Assembly (NCBI RefSeq): GCF_001428865.1
Contig: NZ_LMIV01000001.1
Coordinates: 739,776 to 803,775 of the forward strand
Direction: 5' to 3'
Length of the DNA stretch: 64,000 nucleotides
Origin: Sphingomonas sp. Root241
Lineage (GTDB): Bacteria > Pseudomonadota > Alphaproteobacteria > Sphingomonadales > Sphingomonadaceae
The position numbers were made by a program, and so were the translations under genes. The stretch's first letter is position 1, and each line of letters begins with the position of its first letter. This document shows, in pieces, positions 21,701-27,405 of this stretch. The notes beneath the pieces are model-generated. The model had not been told where the DNA came from. It saw only the letters and a program-made list of their open reading frames with translations, and searched no databases.

Positions 21701-22335
21701 TCGGCAACGGCAAGATCGACACCGAGGGCTATGGCGTCGGCGCGACCCTCACCTGGTACGGCAAGGGCGGCTTCTATGCCGACGCACAGGCGCAGGTGAC
21801 ATGGTCCTACAGCGATCTCGACTCCGGTCTGCTTGGCCGGCTCGCCGATAATAATGACGCGATGGGCGAGGCGTTCAGCCTGGAGATCGGCCAGCGCATG
21901 ACTGTGGCCGACGGACTCAGTGTCACGCCGCAGGCGCAGATCATCCATTCGAACATGCGGTTCGACCGCTTCGTCGATCTGGCCGGCGCCATCGTCTCGG
22001 CAGGGGACTCCGACAGCCTGCTCGGAAGGCTCGGCATCTCGCTCGACCATCAGAAGAGCTGGAGCCAAGCCAACGGCCAGACCGCGCGCAGGCACCTCTA
22101 CGGTATCGCCAACATCGAATATGAGATGCTCGATGGTACGCGCGTCGACGTCTCCGGCACGCCGTTGCTGCGACGCGACGATCGTCTCCGGGGCGAGCTC
22201 GGCATCGGCGGCAGCTACAGCTGGGGCAGTGGGCGGTACACGATCTACTCCGAGGTTTCCGGCAACACGGCTCTGGGCAATTTCGGCAACAGCAACACGC
22301 TGCGCGCCCATGCCGGCTTCCAGGTGACCTTTTGA
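6748..22335 (+). CDS. Giant autotransporter adhesin (type Va), 5195 residues
   Basis: Secreted or surface-held adhesin. A Sec signal peptide (hydrophobic core ASLSALALFALPSVAHA, cleavage near residue 41) is followed by an enormous Gly/Thr/Asn/Ser-rich passenger built of beta-helix repeats of the passenger-associated type (for example TLVLTGTNSYTGGTTINGGTL). Near residues 4750-4880 lies a likely autochaperone segment (YLRSS after a GD-W), and about residues 4910-5195 form the C-terminal beta-barrel (starts GFGIWGRMEANRH, ends in QVTF with terminal Phe). GGGG seven bases before ATG supports the start. The N-terminal third has five copies of an ANGG-x-x-S-x-IGAS unit; the rest has six FWDG-type super-repeats. 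No frameshift was seen. Role in adhesion or biofilm is inferred from the family. Confidence 0.95.
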   Translation: MSDGIGPIGQRRAKCKPARLLCGASLSALALFALPSVAHAQGQDRYWDANGTATGSGGNGDWNTSVPVWSESNSDVLGPYRTWNNAALDNAIFGITAAGTTTTVGTVTLTEPITVHNMTFQSVHNWVLNGNTLTLAGTTPTVNAIGNTTINSIVAGTNGLTKTGSGQLFLTGTNTFSGGITLSAGQLAADDDAALGAAGNAITTTAGSSTGLVINSGTSSRTVTIGAGATLGVNGVGTGGMLYTGSGNLNVGLGVTLSNNNSNYTGVTRFFGCNGVCATSFTSIADLGVASSLGAPTTVANGTIQWGQQSQYEDYLLYLGDGDSSNRNWNVVANGAFVRNDGTGTLTLTGDVALAGSGGGFMLFWANTADVAVTGVLGSAAGGRYQFNPAAGRTVTLGAANTFTGQAILAGGGNVIVPVMADNGVASSLGAGSTIALSNGHLIYTGAVASSNRNWTSDNANSIENNGTGSLGLSGNLAFTAGGTDNLTLGGTFAGTNTISGVISGTGNLIGDGGGTWSLTGANTRTGTVTVNNGTLQVGSASALGTLTGVTVNGGTLDLNGFGQVFPTLNGTGGQVALGSANLTINAAVNSSYAGSITGTGGLTKAGAGIQTLSGASTYIGDTTILGGTLALNFAPAGGPASDIISSASTLNMSGGALTVTGATGEANTQSFDGLNITAGNNIIGAISGAGGSMTVNLGDINRTSGLINFNLPSSGNITTTDTVLGGWATVNGTDYAKVVGGNIVAFTPADYVDKDDASTWLAGEFISDSDGDPDSYFGTVGSSIQLGGLQFTTPDATTTVTVAAGQTLGVDGTIIVAPSVGANNQTITGGSLTGLSGGGGVLGIQQNGTGNFTIASQIVDNGAATGFTKAGTGLVTLTNAASSYTGATTVAQGILSVNSIANGGSASSIGASSAASSNLNIQGSTLRYTGGTIASDRGFTISKSGAILGGTVEVTNGAANLTFGGLVTSPDGASLTKIGAGTLTLANDTNNYTGITTVAGGILSVDTLANGGLVSGIGASSSASGNLVLTSSGTLQYTGATVSSDRGFTLGPAVGNSGVIDVANGASTLTLSGAAVGGGQLVKSGAGTLTLCGTNTYTGGTVVSAGTLRACSAQSFGTSGVTMANVAGATLDLNNINTTFNFLQGGGTTGGNVTLGTATLTLNGGNGTYSGAISGTGGVTRLGGGNQTLVGCNNSYTGPTIINGGIISTNCLANGGVNSGIGASTSAPANLQIGGSGWLSYTGGSVTTNRGIQLIGGWGLVDVANAATTLEFSGTATGVGGLYKNGPGTLVMSGNNTYTAGTHVQGGILRAGSATAFGTAYLQLADVAGAVLDLNGFNITTSQLLGGGNTGGNVQLGSGTLTVTSGDSTFAGIITGTGNFVKSGVNTQYLTGCNSNYTGTTTVSGGQVIVQCLTNGGANSSIGASSNAASNLVVNNALLTYIGTGNSTDRLMTVGGSAQIRSSGTGALNFTNTGALIFASPNTAQTVVLGGTNAGNNSFALQINNNGAGVTSFTKVDAGTWILTNPNSAYTGATQILGGVLGVDKLSNGGTGSSIGASSNAASNLIIGSGSTLRYTGVGDSTDRRFTLAVGSTFIESSGTGAVNFTNNGAVSYSGTGARVMALGGTNTGDNIMGATIGDQNAANITSLAKNDSGKWILTGTNSFTGLTNVNAGTLIIGNGGTAGSIVSSTINNAGVLGFNRSNTLTIGGNIQGTGVVQQLGTGTTVLTGTSTYTGGTTVAQGTLQLGNGGTTGSIVGNVVNNGTLAFNRSNIYSFGGTISGSGTVSQIGAGTTILTGTNSYSGGTSITAGTLQVSSDANLGAASGGLTINGGTLNTTASFTSGRATALAGASTFLTDPGTTLTLGGAVSGPGTLTKTGTGTLTLAADNSYTGGTTITAGTLQVGNGGATGSVLGNVLNNGALVFNRSGTLAMGGTIIGGGSVTQSGPGTTILAAANTYAGPTSVNAGTLLVNGNQAGATGLTTVASGATLGGTGTIGGGGVSVADGGTLAAGSNGVGVLAINGNLALGNASLLAFEFGQGNTPGGPLNDLVNVGGNLTLDGTVNVTQTAGGSFGPGVYRMFNYAGTLTNNGLAIGTMPPGSNVFVQTAVANQVNLANTAGLTLNFWDGAGQPKNDGAIQGGNGVWRLGGGANDWTEVSGIVNADYAQNSFAIFQSTGGTVTVDNGAGNVLAAGMQFTTDGYTIAGGPLTLTGADALVRVGDGSPADPGLTATVSAELAGSARLVKDLGGTLVLTGINTYTGGTAVNGGTLRIAGDANLGAASGGLSFNGGTLNTTATFTSNRAADLAGSGRFLTDTGTSLTLGGVISGAGALNKGGTGTLVLTAANNYAGGTTISAGTLQLGNSGATGSIVGDVIDNGALAFNRSDVATFAGAVSGSGTVSQSGAGTTILTGSSSYTGGTTISAGTLQIGNGGATGSIVGDVVDNATLAFNRSDAATFAGLISGTGGVNQIGAGTTTLTGSNSYSGTTTVGAGTLLINGDQAAATGPTGVASGATLGGTGTIGGDVTIAAGGILAPGGTAGPGTLAINGNLALAGGATLNYDFGQANTPGGALNDLVNVGGDISLDGTLNVTTSPGGTFGPGIYRVINYAGTLTDNSLAIGTIPAGTDFYVQTSVAHQVNLINTDGLALRFWDGAAGGRNDGIITGGDGIWQNVSGNDNWTLDDASINAPFLDSAFAIFGGAAGTVTVDQGLGAINVAGMQFATDGYRIEGDALNIVGPQAIVRVGDGSAAGAGYTTTIASVLAGAAELVKTDLGTLVLTGTNSYTGGTRINAGTLRISSDANLGDAAGGLSLDGGTLNTTADIAANRAANLLGAGTLLTDTGTTLTLTGPIAGAGGFTKDGAGTLVLTGANSYAGATAVAAGSLFVNGDQSAATGAMSIASGATLGGSGIIGGNVMLADGATLAAGTNNVGTLTINGDLALGSGSVLDFAFGQANVAGGALNDLVNVGGNLTLAGTINVSVPAGGSFGPGIFRVFNYGGALTDNGLTLGTMPGGSAVSVQTAVAGQVNLVNTAGLTLSFWDGNAGPKNDGAVNGGDGVWRVGGGTNNWTDQNGTVNADYAQNSFAIFSGPAGTVSVSNVGGDVLATGMQFASDGYVVDGGPLTLTGAQAIVQVGDGSAGGAGYTATIDAELTGAAGLTKTDAGTLVLTGTNSYTGGTTINGGTLRISADVNLGAAAGGITLGGGTLNTTADLTSSRAVNLAGAGTFLTDGGTTLTLDGAISGAGALTKQGAGSLVLTADSAYGGGTTIAAGMLQLGNGGTTGSITGDIVDNGALLLNRSDSLTLAGTITGSGSVSQIGSGTTILTGANSYGGGTTISAGILQLGAGGTTGSITGDVVDNAALVFDRSDQVTFANVISGTGRVEQAGPGTTILTGANTYTGGTTISAGTLQLGNGGTSGSIAGDVLDNGLLVLDRSDTMTFGGTISGGGALIQVGTGTTILTGGNSYTGATSVTAGTLLIEGDQSGATGLTSVVSGATLGGTGIVGGNVSVADGGTLAAGSNGVGALTINGNLVLGSGSQLAFEFGQASVSGGPLNDLVNVGGNLTLDGTIDVTQAPGGSFGPGVYRVINYAGTLTDNGLTVGSLPSGTAFVQTAVANQVNLVNTAGLTLNFWDGAAGPKNDGTIQGGNGIWVLGGGANNWTEVNGAVNADYAQGSFAIFQGTGGTVTVDNSGGNVLSAGMQFTVGGYTIVGQPLTLTGAQAFVRVGDGGAGDAAITTTVSSVLTGSAQLVKDMGGTLVLTGVNSYMGGTAINGGTLSVSSDANLGDAASGLSFNGGTLRTTGTFGSNRAVTLGGTGTFFTQGAGLVLGGIVSGPGALVKDGAGTLILRADHNYTGGTTITAGLLQLGEGGTTGSILGNVVNNARFAVNRSDTLTLAGTISGSGELLQTGTGTTILTAANSYTGATRVSAGTLLINGDQSAATGLTAVAANATLGGTGTLGGNVLLGDGTLAPGTGGPGTLTINGNLSMGAGAHLGFDFGAANAPGNPLNDVVNVGGDLTLDGTIDVAVTPGGAFDIGLYRIANYAGTLTDNGLAIGTLPAGSNVFVQTSVANQVNLINMASALLNFWDGAAGPKFNNAVNGGGGIWQAGTGNDNWADATGAVNAGYDDGAFAIFTGTPGTVTIDNALGAVTASGLQFATGGYTVIGGDLTLTGPQSVIRVGDGTAAGAGYTATIGSAIIGATQLVKTDAGTLVLTGTNSYAGGTAINGGTVRVSADANLGAVAGGLSLNGGTLNTGANMSSARAIDLAGAGTFLTDAGTTLSLGGAVTGTGGLIKSGGGTLVLSGAGSYTGTTAVVAGTLLVNGNQSGATGATSVASGASLGGTGTIGGNVALADGATLTPGAGGAGTLTINGGLSLAAGVTLAWEFGQANVAGGALNDLVDVGGNLVLDGTINVSVPAGGAFDVGVYRVFNYGGTLTDNGLTLGALPAGSDVDVQTSVAGQVNLVNSAGLMLNFWDGAAGPKNNGVINGGNGTWQNSTGNDNWTNTNGAVNAPYSDGAFAVFGGTGGTVTVDNGLGQVTAAGMQFAANGYTLTGNPIALTGPQSVVRVGDGSAAGAGFTATINSALSGSTQLVKTDAGTLVLGGTNSYTGGTLVNGGTLRVSADANLGAASGGVTLDGGTLATSADLTSGRTVTLAGAGTISTADATTFTLGGLLSGPGALTKAGSGSLLLTGDNSGYTGATTVSAGTLAVTGRLGSAVAVNAGSRLEGTGSVGGIANAGIVAPGRDGFGTLTAGSYAGSGGTLEIEAALGGDGSQADRLVIAGGTSGTTAIDVRNRGGLGGQTVEGIKIIDVTGGTSAGTFTLNGDYKFEGSPAVIAGAFGYRLFLGGVSTPADGDWYLRSSLLDAPNQPQTPLYQPGVPLYESYTQTLQTLNRLPTLQQRIGNRQWAGFTNSGFGIWGRMEANRHRTEPAASTTAADLDIDDWMLQLGVDAELIDADSGALVYALTARYGKADARVRSRFGNGKIDTEGYGVGATLTWYGKGGFYADAQAQVTWSYSDLDSGLLGRLADNNDAMGEAFSLEIGQRMTVADGLSVTPQAQIIHSNMRFDRFVDLAGAIVSAGDSDSLLGRLGISLDHQKSWSQANGQTARRHLYGIANIEYEMLDGTRVDVSGTPLLRRDDRLRGELGIGGSYSWGSGRYTIYSEVSGNTALGNFGNSNTLRAHAGFQVTF
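9421..11660 (+). repeat. Five N-terminal passenger repeats (ANGG...SIGAS unit)
   Basis: Within the adhesin, five copies of a unit beginning LxxLxNGG-xxxSIGASS and continuing to LxYTGxxxSxDRxF occur at about 9430, 9760, 10380, 10985 and 11385. Three of the intervals carry cysteine pairs with 18 residues between the cysteines. The repeats are protein-level and diverged at the DNA level. Confidence 0.8.
13123..21342 (+). repeat. Six large super-repeats of the passenger
   Basis: Each super-repeat begins with L-x-FWDG (Phe codons at 13123, 14701, 15868, 17644, 19009 and 20176), continues with N-x-W, GMQF, RVGDG, NSYTGGT and DANLG motifs, and ends with NDLVNVGG and a VNLVN motif before the next FWDG. 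The distances are 1578, 1167, 1776, 1365 and 1167 bases. The differences are explained by 2, 0, 3, 1 and 0 insertions of a unit of about 200 bases containing LQLGNGGTTGSI and NRSD. Confidence 0.9.
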
Positions 22336-22420
22336 ATCCCGCTCTGCCGCTCAAGGCACGGATGATCGCGGTACAGGGCGATGGTTGCAACCAGCGGCGA
22401 TTCGCCTAGCGTCGGCGTCC

Positions 22421-23866
22421 ATGGAGAATGTTCACCCGCCCGCGGCGACGGGCTCTTTCACTGAAACCGAGCAATTGCTGCGACGCGCCGTCGCGCGCGC
22501 GCCGGCGTCTGCCCGCGCCCATGTCGATCTCGCCGCGTTGCTGTGCCGCCTCGGGCGTGCCGGGGAAGCGGTCGCGCTGGTCGACGATGTGATCGCGCGC
22601 CAGCCGGATAGCGTCTGGGCCCTGTCGCTCAAGGCGAGCCTGCTGGGGTCCGAGCACCGCATGGACGAAGCGCTTGCCGTCCATGAGACGCTGGTCGCGC
22701 GGGTGCCAGGCGCCTCGATTCCCTGGACGAACTATGCCGGCGCGCTGAAGGCGGTCGGCCGCGCGGAGGACGCCATCGCCGCTTATCGAAAATCGTTGGC
22801 GCTCGATCCGCGAAACGGCTTCGCCTGGACTGGTCTCGCCGGCATCCGGACCATTGGATTCGATGCGGGAGACATCGCGTCGCTCGAGCAGGCGCTGCAG
22901 GAAGCAGGCGACGATCTGAACCGGCTCCAGCTCCATTTCGCACTCGGCAAGGCTTTGGGCGATCAACGCAGGTTCGAGCAGTCGTTCCGGCATTATGAGG
23001 CAGCCGGCGAGATTCGGCGCGCGCTGATTCGCTATGATGCCGAAATGCTGAGCGATCTCGTTGATCAGATGGAAACCGTGTTCACGGCCGGGTTGTTCGC
23101 CCGACGCTTGGAATCTGGGTGCGACGCGCCCGATCCGATCTTCATTGTCGGCATGCCGCGCTCGGGCTCGACGCTGATCGAGCAGATCCTGGCCAGTCAT
23201 CCCATGGTCGAAGGTCTCGGAGAATTGTTCGAGCTGCAGAAGCTCGCCGCCGGCCTTGACGGCGCGGGTGCCTCGCGAGCGGCGTGGCCGCAGGCGATCG
23301 CCGGCTCGGGCGACGCGGAGCTTCGCGATCTGGGAGAATCCTACCTCCACTCGGCACGACGCCGCGCGGGGACCGAGCGGCCATTCTTTACCGACAAGAT
23401 GCCGTCGAACTGGCAGTATGTCGCGCTGATCCACCTGATCCTGCCGAACGCCAGGATAATCGACGTGAGGCGCCGGCCGCTGGCGTGCTGCGTGTCGTGC
23501 TTCACGACCTATTTCAATCGCGAAACAAGCTTTCCGACCGATCTGGAGAATCTGGGCCGCTATTATCGGGATTATGTCAGGGCGATCGACCATTTCGAGA
23601 CGGTCCTGCCCGGCAGGATCTTTCGGGTGCAATATGAGCATGTGGTCGAGAATCTCGAAGGCGAGGTCCGAAGGCTGCTCGCCTATCTGGGTTTGCCATT
23701 CGATGAGTCCTGTCTGCGCTTCCATGAGAACCCGAGAGCCGTCCACACACCCAGTGCCGAGCAGGTTCGCCGACCGATCGACGCGGAGGGGCTCGGGCGC
23801 TGGCGCAACTACGAGCCCTGGCTCGCGCCTTTGAAAAATGCGCTCGGCCCCGCGCTTGGCCTTTGA
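22421..23866 (+). CDS. TPR-repeat sulfotransferase
   Basis: Predicted cytoplasmic sulfotransferase of 481 residues that would transfer sulfate from PAPS. The N-terminal half is tetratricopeptide-like (repeated A-x-x-x-GR-x-x-EA-x-x-x-x-x-x-x-x-x-P units over about residues 10-140). The C-terminal half has the PAPS-binding loop FIVGMPRSGSTLIEQ (about residues 238-253) and the later DVRRRPLACC and RFHENPRAVHTPSAEQVRRP segments typical of this family. ATG 22421 is preferred; an in-frame TTG at 22385 is possible and neither has a strong Shine-Dalgarno. It lies 85 bases after the adhesin gene and could be co-transcribed. Acceptor unknown. Confidence 0.85.
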   Translation: MENVHPPAATGSFTETEQLLRRAVARAPASARAHVDLAALLCRLGRAGEAVALVDDVIARQPDSVWALSLKASLLGSEHRMDEALAVHETLVARVPGASIPWTNYAGALKAVGRAEDAIAAYRKSLALDPRNGFAWTGLAGIRTIGFDAGDIASLEQALQEAGDDLNRLQLHFALGKALGDQRRFEQSFRHYEAAGEIRRALIRYDAEMLSDLVDQMETVFTAGLFARRLESGCDAPDPIFIVGMPRSGSTLIEQILASHPMVEGLGELFELQKLAAGLDGAGASRAAWPQAIAGSGDAELRDLGESYLHSARRRAGTERPFFTDKMPSNWQYVALIHLILPNARIIDVRRRPLACCVSCFTTYFNRETSFPTDLENLGRYYRDYVRAIDHFETVLPGRIFRVQYEHVVENLEGEVRRLLAYLGLPFDESCLRFHENPRAVHTPSAEQVRRPIDAEGLGRWRNYEPWLAPLKNALGPALGL

Positions 23867-24304
23867 CCGGGCGCGGCCTGAAGCAGCGAACTCCACAGGC
23901 GAGGGTACCGGTGAGCTACAGCCTGAAGGGGACGGCCGGTCTCCGGCTGGCTGCTGAGGCTGGGGCCGGCGCACATCCACTCCCCCGTGGGCTGGCCAAA
24001 AATTTGAACTCGAACAAGGGCCGGGGAGAAGCTTGACCCGGAAACGGCAGCTATTCCTCATTCTTGTCCCGAAAATTGTCGTACCGCAGACGGCCAACAT
24101 CTCCGACACCATCGTGATCCCCCCGCCTCCGCGATCGCTTGAGCAACGTCAGGTCGTCACATCAGGCATCCGGTCCAAGTCCTGCTGGCGATCGTGTTTA
24201 AGCAATCGTGATCGACGGTTTAGATAAACTCACCTTTCGCACCTTTTCCGGCTGTTCACTATGCGAAGGCAGGCTTAGGATATAGGCTTGCGGGAGTGGG
24301 GACC
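23867..24304. other. Intergenic, no gene recognised
   Basis: About 440 bases. Short open frames exist but show no family features or ribosome binding site. The second half is less GC-rich than the sequence to the left, marking the start of the gene-poor stretch. No clear terminator follows the sulfotransferase gene. Confidence 0.3.
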
Positions 24305-24697
24305 ATGTCCGTTATTCGTGTGCTGATCGTCGACGATTCCGTGACAATCCGGGCCATGCTCGAGGAAGTGCTGGGACGCGAGCCGGACATCACGCTCGTC
24401 GGTTCGGCGGCGGATGCCGCGACGGCGATCCGAATGATTGATGTTCTCCATCCACAAGTGACGACGCTCGATATTGCGATGCCGGGAATCGATGGCTTGG
24501 CATTGCTCGACGCAATTCACGATCGCACCCACGCGATCATGTTGACCAGTCACGGCGAAGCCGCGGCGAATTCGATCGATCGTGGTGCGCTCGGCTTCTT
24601 TCCCAAGTCGGAGATCCTCAGGGATTCGAAGCGGCTGGTAAAGATGGTGCACAGGGCCGCCGAGGGTAAAGCCACCAAGCTGCGCAACGCTGCCTGA
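24305..24697 (+). CDS. Stand-alone response regulator receiver domain
   Basis: A 130-residue CheY/CheB-type receiver with no output domain. It has the acidic pocket VDD (residues 9-11), the probable phosphoacceptor Asp56 in TTLDIAMPGIDG, the switch Thr/Ser in MLTSHGE and the conserved Lys in FFPKSE. The sequence around the phosphorylation site is most like the receiver of CheB methylesterases. GGGAG lies about 10 bases before ATG 24305; a GTG at 24296 is the alternative start. No kinase or chemotaxis gene is nearby, so the partner histidine kinase must be elsewhere. Confidence 0.88.
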   Translation: MSVIRVLIVDDSVTIRAMLEEVLGREPDITLVGSAADAATAIRMIDVLHPQVTTLDIAMPGIDGLALLDAIHDRTHAIMLTSHGEAAANSIDRGALGFFPKSEILRDSKRLVKMVHRAAEGKATKLRNAA

Positions 24698-25173
24698 TCG
24701 TACCCCTTCGTACCTGTCCGCATCGTTCCCTGTGGCAAATCGACCAGGGTATCCTAAGCATCTGCGATAATAGTATCCGGCTTTTCAGGCCGCTGTGGCT
24801 TTGGTCTGCTGCCAAAAATCCTGCTCCCGGACATATGGTACACCGTTAGGTATCTCCGTGTGGATGTTGAGGATGCCCTGACACTCGCTGAAGGTATTCA
24901 ATCGATGTCGAGAACGCGCATGCTTGATGGTCGTTGGTGGCTGGTTCTGGATGGGCCGCTATTCGAGCCGGATGACATCTCGTACTTCGACCTGAAGGAT
25001 GATCGCTTAGACTCTGGGGTTGGAGACTGCACGACTGTGAAGGGGAGGCGCCCTTCCATGGGAGCAAATCCACATGGCTTCGTGCGTTCAGGTGTTTGAC
25101 ACAGCGCTTAACTTGGTGGTGACAGATATGGCTGTGATCATCGCCGTCCGATGAAACTCGTCTCGAACCGCCC
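24698..25173. other. Intergenic, possibly decayed sequence
   Basis: About 475 bases of lower GC content between the receiver gene and the 3' end of the ATPase gene. A plus-strand frame of about 79 codons from 24860 contains RWWLVLDG but has no start signals and no recognisable family, so it is left uncalled. It may be a remnant of an older insertion. Confidence 0.25.
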
Positions 25174-27204
25174 TCAGCCCGCCAGCTTTCGAAGTAGATC
25201 TGCAATGGGTGTCGGACAGAAGCGGGGGTGATTTCGAATTACGAATTTCACCACCGCCGAGGTCAGTTGCCCGCTGCGATGGCGCCATTTTTTGAGAACG
25301 GGGTTTGCAGCAGTCAATACGTCTTCCAAGGCATGTCCCCGCATTGTCTGGATGAAGCGCGGGACTTTGATCGACCCGCCGTCAACATAATTGTTATCTA
25401 CAAGTGTTCCGTCCGCGTCCGCAGGCTTAACGGTTCCAGCCAAAACGGCATCCGCAATCTGTTGTCGTTCAACGGAGCCAAGCTTATCTAGCCCCACAAA
25501 ATTGAAGTCGATCCCCTTGGGAGGCCGCTGCTCATATATCATCAGCGCTCCAATCAGAAACGGGTCAGCAAGGAGATTGTCCAGCGCATAGTGAGTGTTC
25601 TGGGCAAGGACCAAGATACGATCGTCTCCTGTATTCTTGCCATCCCAGTCAATGACGCCACGAACGTTCGCTGCGCCGTTGTCATGGAGTCGGGCAACGA
25701 GGGCTCGCACCTGTGCGCAACCCGCATTCTGCTCGTTGTTCTTGTGTCTCATCCCTGTCGAAATGAATGCGAGCGCGCGGGGAAGGGCGAGCTCCGCTTT
25801 AAGAAATGACTCCACCAACTGGAAAGCTTCGGCGTCGGTGTCGCTCTCCGTGAAAATTTGACGACGGCCAGAATAGTCGATGGATAGGAACGGAAGGCCA
25901 ACCGTCAGGGCATTCATTGCCTGAGGTTTTGACACGTTGGTCGGACCTGCGATGCCACGTCGCATCTCGAACAAGGATTGCTCAGGGGCGAGCGCGACCG
26001 TGGTCGGCGAATGCGTGGTGAGAATGCATTTCAGGCCTAGCTTGCCAACCACACCACGAGCTATGGCGTCGAGCCAGCGGTTGACCATCTCGGGATGCAG
26101 TGATGCATCCATCTCATCGAGCAACAGCAGCCGAGGTAATGAAGTCCCGACCTTGAACTTCGAATAATCCAATAATGAAAGTGCCACACGAAGCAGGACG
26201 CGTTCACCAGAAGAAAGGCTGTCCAGCCCCACCTCACTGCCTTCCTGATCTAGTAATACGAACTTAGTTGGATCGGTGACGTTCGGCGGTGGCGCGGGAA
26301 CACTATAGGGTAGTCCAAACGCCTGCAGGACCTCAGTCACCGTAACCCACGGCGGCTCTCCGTATCTCTTGCGGAATTCGGCTTGGGACAACGCAGTCGA
26401 CGTCGACTCGCGGCCGTCTGCAATTTCCATGATATCCCTGAGGAGTTGGAGTTCTCGGTATCGATTGAAAACCTCTGCTATGGGAGGGGAGAATGTTGAA
26501 ACCGTGGTCCACAGGTGATGGGGCTGCAAGTCGTCCGCAGTCAACTCCAGTGCTCTTCCGCTTCCGACAGCGACAGCTTCGAAAAAAGCGTCGGGCAGTC
26601 TATTTAGCCCGAATATTTCTGGTGACGCGCCTTTAGTAATCATCAGGGTGTGCGCGGCCGCCTCGAAGACGCGGCCAATATGGAACGAGGCCTGCTCGCT
26701 CGCGCCAGCCCGTCGTGAGACCTCTTCCGGCCCAAGTCGCCAGACGTCTTCTCCCTCGTGCAGAATATCTTCGAGTGAGGGTTCAATTAAAATTCTCAGT
26801 TCATCCATATGTTTGGCGAGAAACGCCTCGCGCGAAGACTCGAAGTTTTCTAAGAGCTTGTCAGCCGTTCGATTCTTATTTTTAATGTCAATCGGGCGCC
26901 CGATTGCTAGCTGAGCCTCCCCCAACAGGTCAGGGGGGAGTGCGCCATCATTGATGATACGAAGTGGCGAAGATTGTGACTCGGCCGGTTGACCGTCGAA
27001 TTTGACTGACACGGCGCCCCGCTCAATCGCTTCGAGCAACTGGCTCTTCCCGCTCCCGTTCAAGCCAACCAGGATTGTGAGGTCAGGCAATTCAACCGGC
27101 GCGAACCGCAAGACTGACTTCCAGCGGCGCTCCCCTGTGATTTCGATCGACAGCGTCTCACTCCGACCAATAGCTAAACCAGAGATGCCTATGAACTTAT
27201 GCAT
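25174..27204 (-). CDS. OLD-like AAA ATPase with TOPRIM/DUF4435-like C-terminal domain
   Basis: A 676-residue ABC-type AAA ATPase. Walker A is GLNGSGKS (about residues 47-54), a long helical insertion follows, then signature SLSSGERVLLR, Walker B LLLLDEMDASLHPE (about 357-370) and the switch histidine in TTHSP. The C-terminal part (about residue 445 on) has FTESDTDAEAF, VIDWDGKN and HYALDNLLADP, which fit the acidic motifs of a divergent TOPRIM or DUF4435 nuclease domain. ATG 27204 was chosen because the frame upstream (rich in Arg/Pro/Cys) does not look like this family. Such proteins (OLD family and relatives) often act in phage defence; that role is inferred. The gene is distinctly less GC-rich than its surroundings. 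Confidence 0.8.
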   Translation of the reverse strand: MHKFIGISGLAIGRSETLSIEITGERRWKSVLRFAPVELPDLTILVGLNGSGKSQLLEAIERGAVSVKFDGQPAESQSSPLRIINDGALPPDLLGEAQLAIGRPIDIKNKNRTADKLLENFESSREAFLAKHMDELRILIEPSLEDILHEGEDVWRLGPEEVSRRAGASEQASFHIGRVFEAAAHTLMITKGASPEIFGLNRLPDAFFEAVAVGSGRALELTADDLQPHHLWTTVSTFSPPIAEVFNRYRELQLLRDIMEIADGRESTSTALSQAEFRKRYGEPPWVTVTEVLQAFGLPYSVPAPPPNVTDPTKFVLLDQEGSEVGLDSLSSGERVLLRVALSLLDYSKFKVGTSLPRLLLLDEMDASLHPEMVNRWLDAIARGVVGKLGLKCILTTHSPTTVALAPEQSLFEMRRGIAGPTNVSKPQAMNALTVGLPFLSIDYSGRRQIFTESDTDAEAFQLVESFLKAELALPRALAFISTGMRHKNNEQNAGCAQVRALVARLHDNGAANVRGVIDWDGKNTGDDRILVLAQNTHYALDNLLADPFLIGALMIYEQRPPKGIDFNFVGLDKLGSVERQQIADAVLAGTVKPADADGTLVDNNYVDGGSIKVPRFIQTMRGHALEDVLTAANPVLKKWRHRSGQLTSAVVKFVIRNHPRFCPTPIADLLRKLAG

Positions 27205-27405
27205 ACATTCACAAGTGCGGCACCTGCGGGTCGTGCGACGCGGCGGAGGAACGCGGCCGGAGAGCATGTCTGCCCACAAGGAGCAAATTTGATTTGCTCC
27301 CGATTCCTAACCATCTGCCTAGAAACGCATATCTTAAGGATTGCAGGATGGGCGGCGGCGTTCCGTCGATCGAGCCAGCTTGGCGAGCTGCTGTTCTCGC
27401 CGGCC

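Noticed and set aside
6748..22335. Repeats in the adhesin as a possible CRISPR or satellite array
   Set aside because: Unit lengths are multiples of three, the repeats are conserved at protein level and diverged in DNA, and there are no identical short repeats with unique spacers.
24860..25099. Plus-strand frame of 79 codons in the low-GC stretch
   Set aside because: No Shine-Dalgarno, no recognisable family; could be a remnant but cannot be supported.
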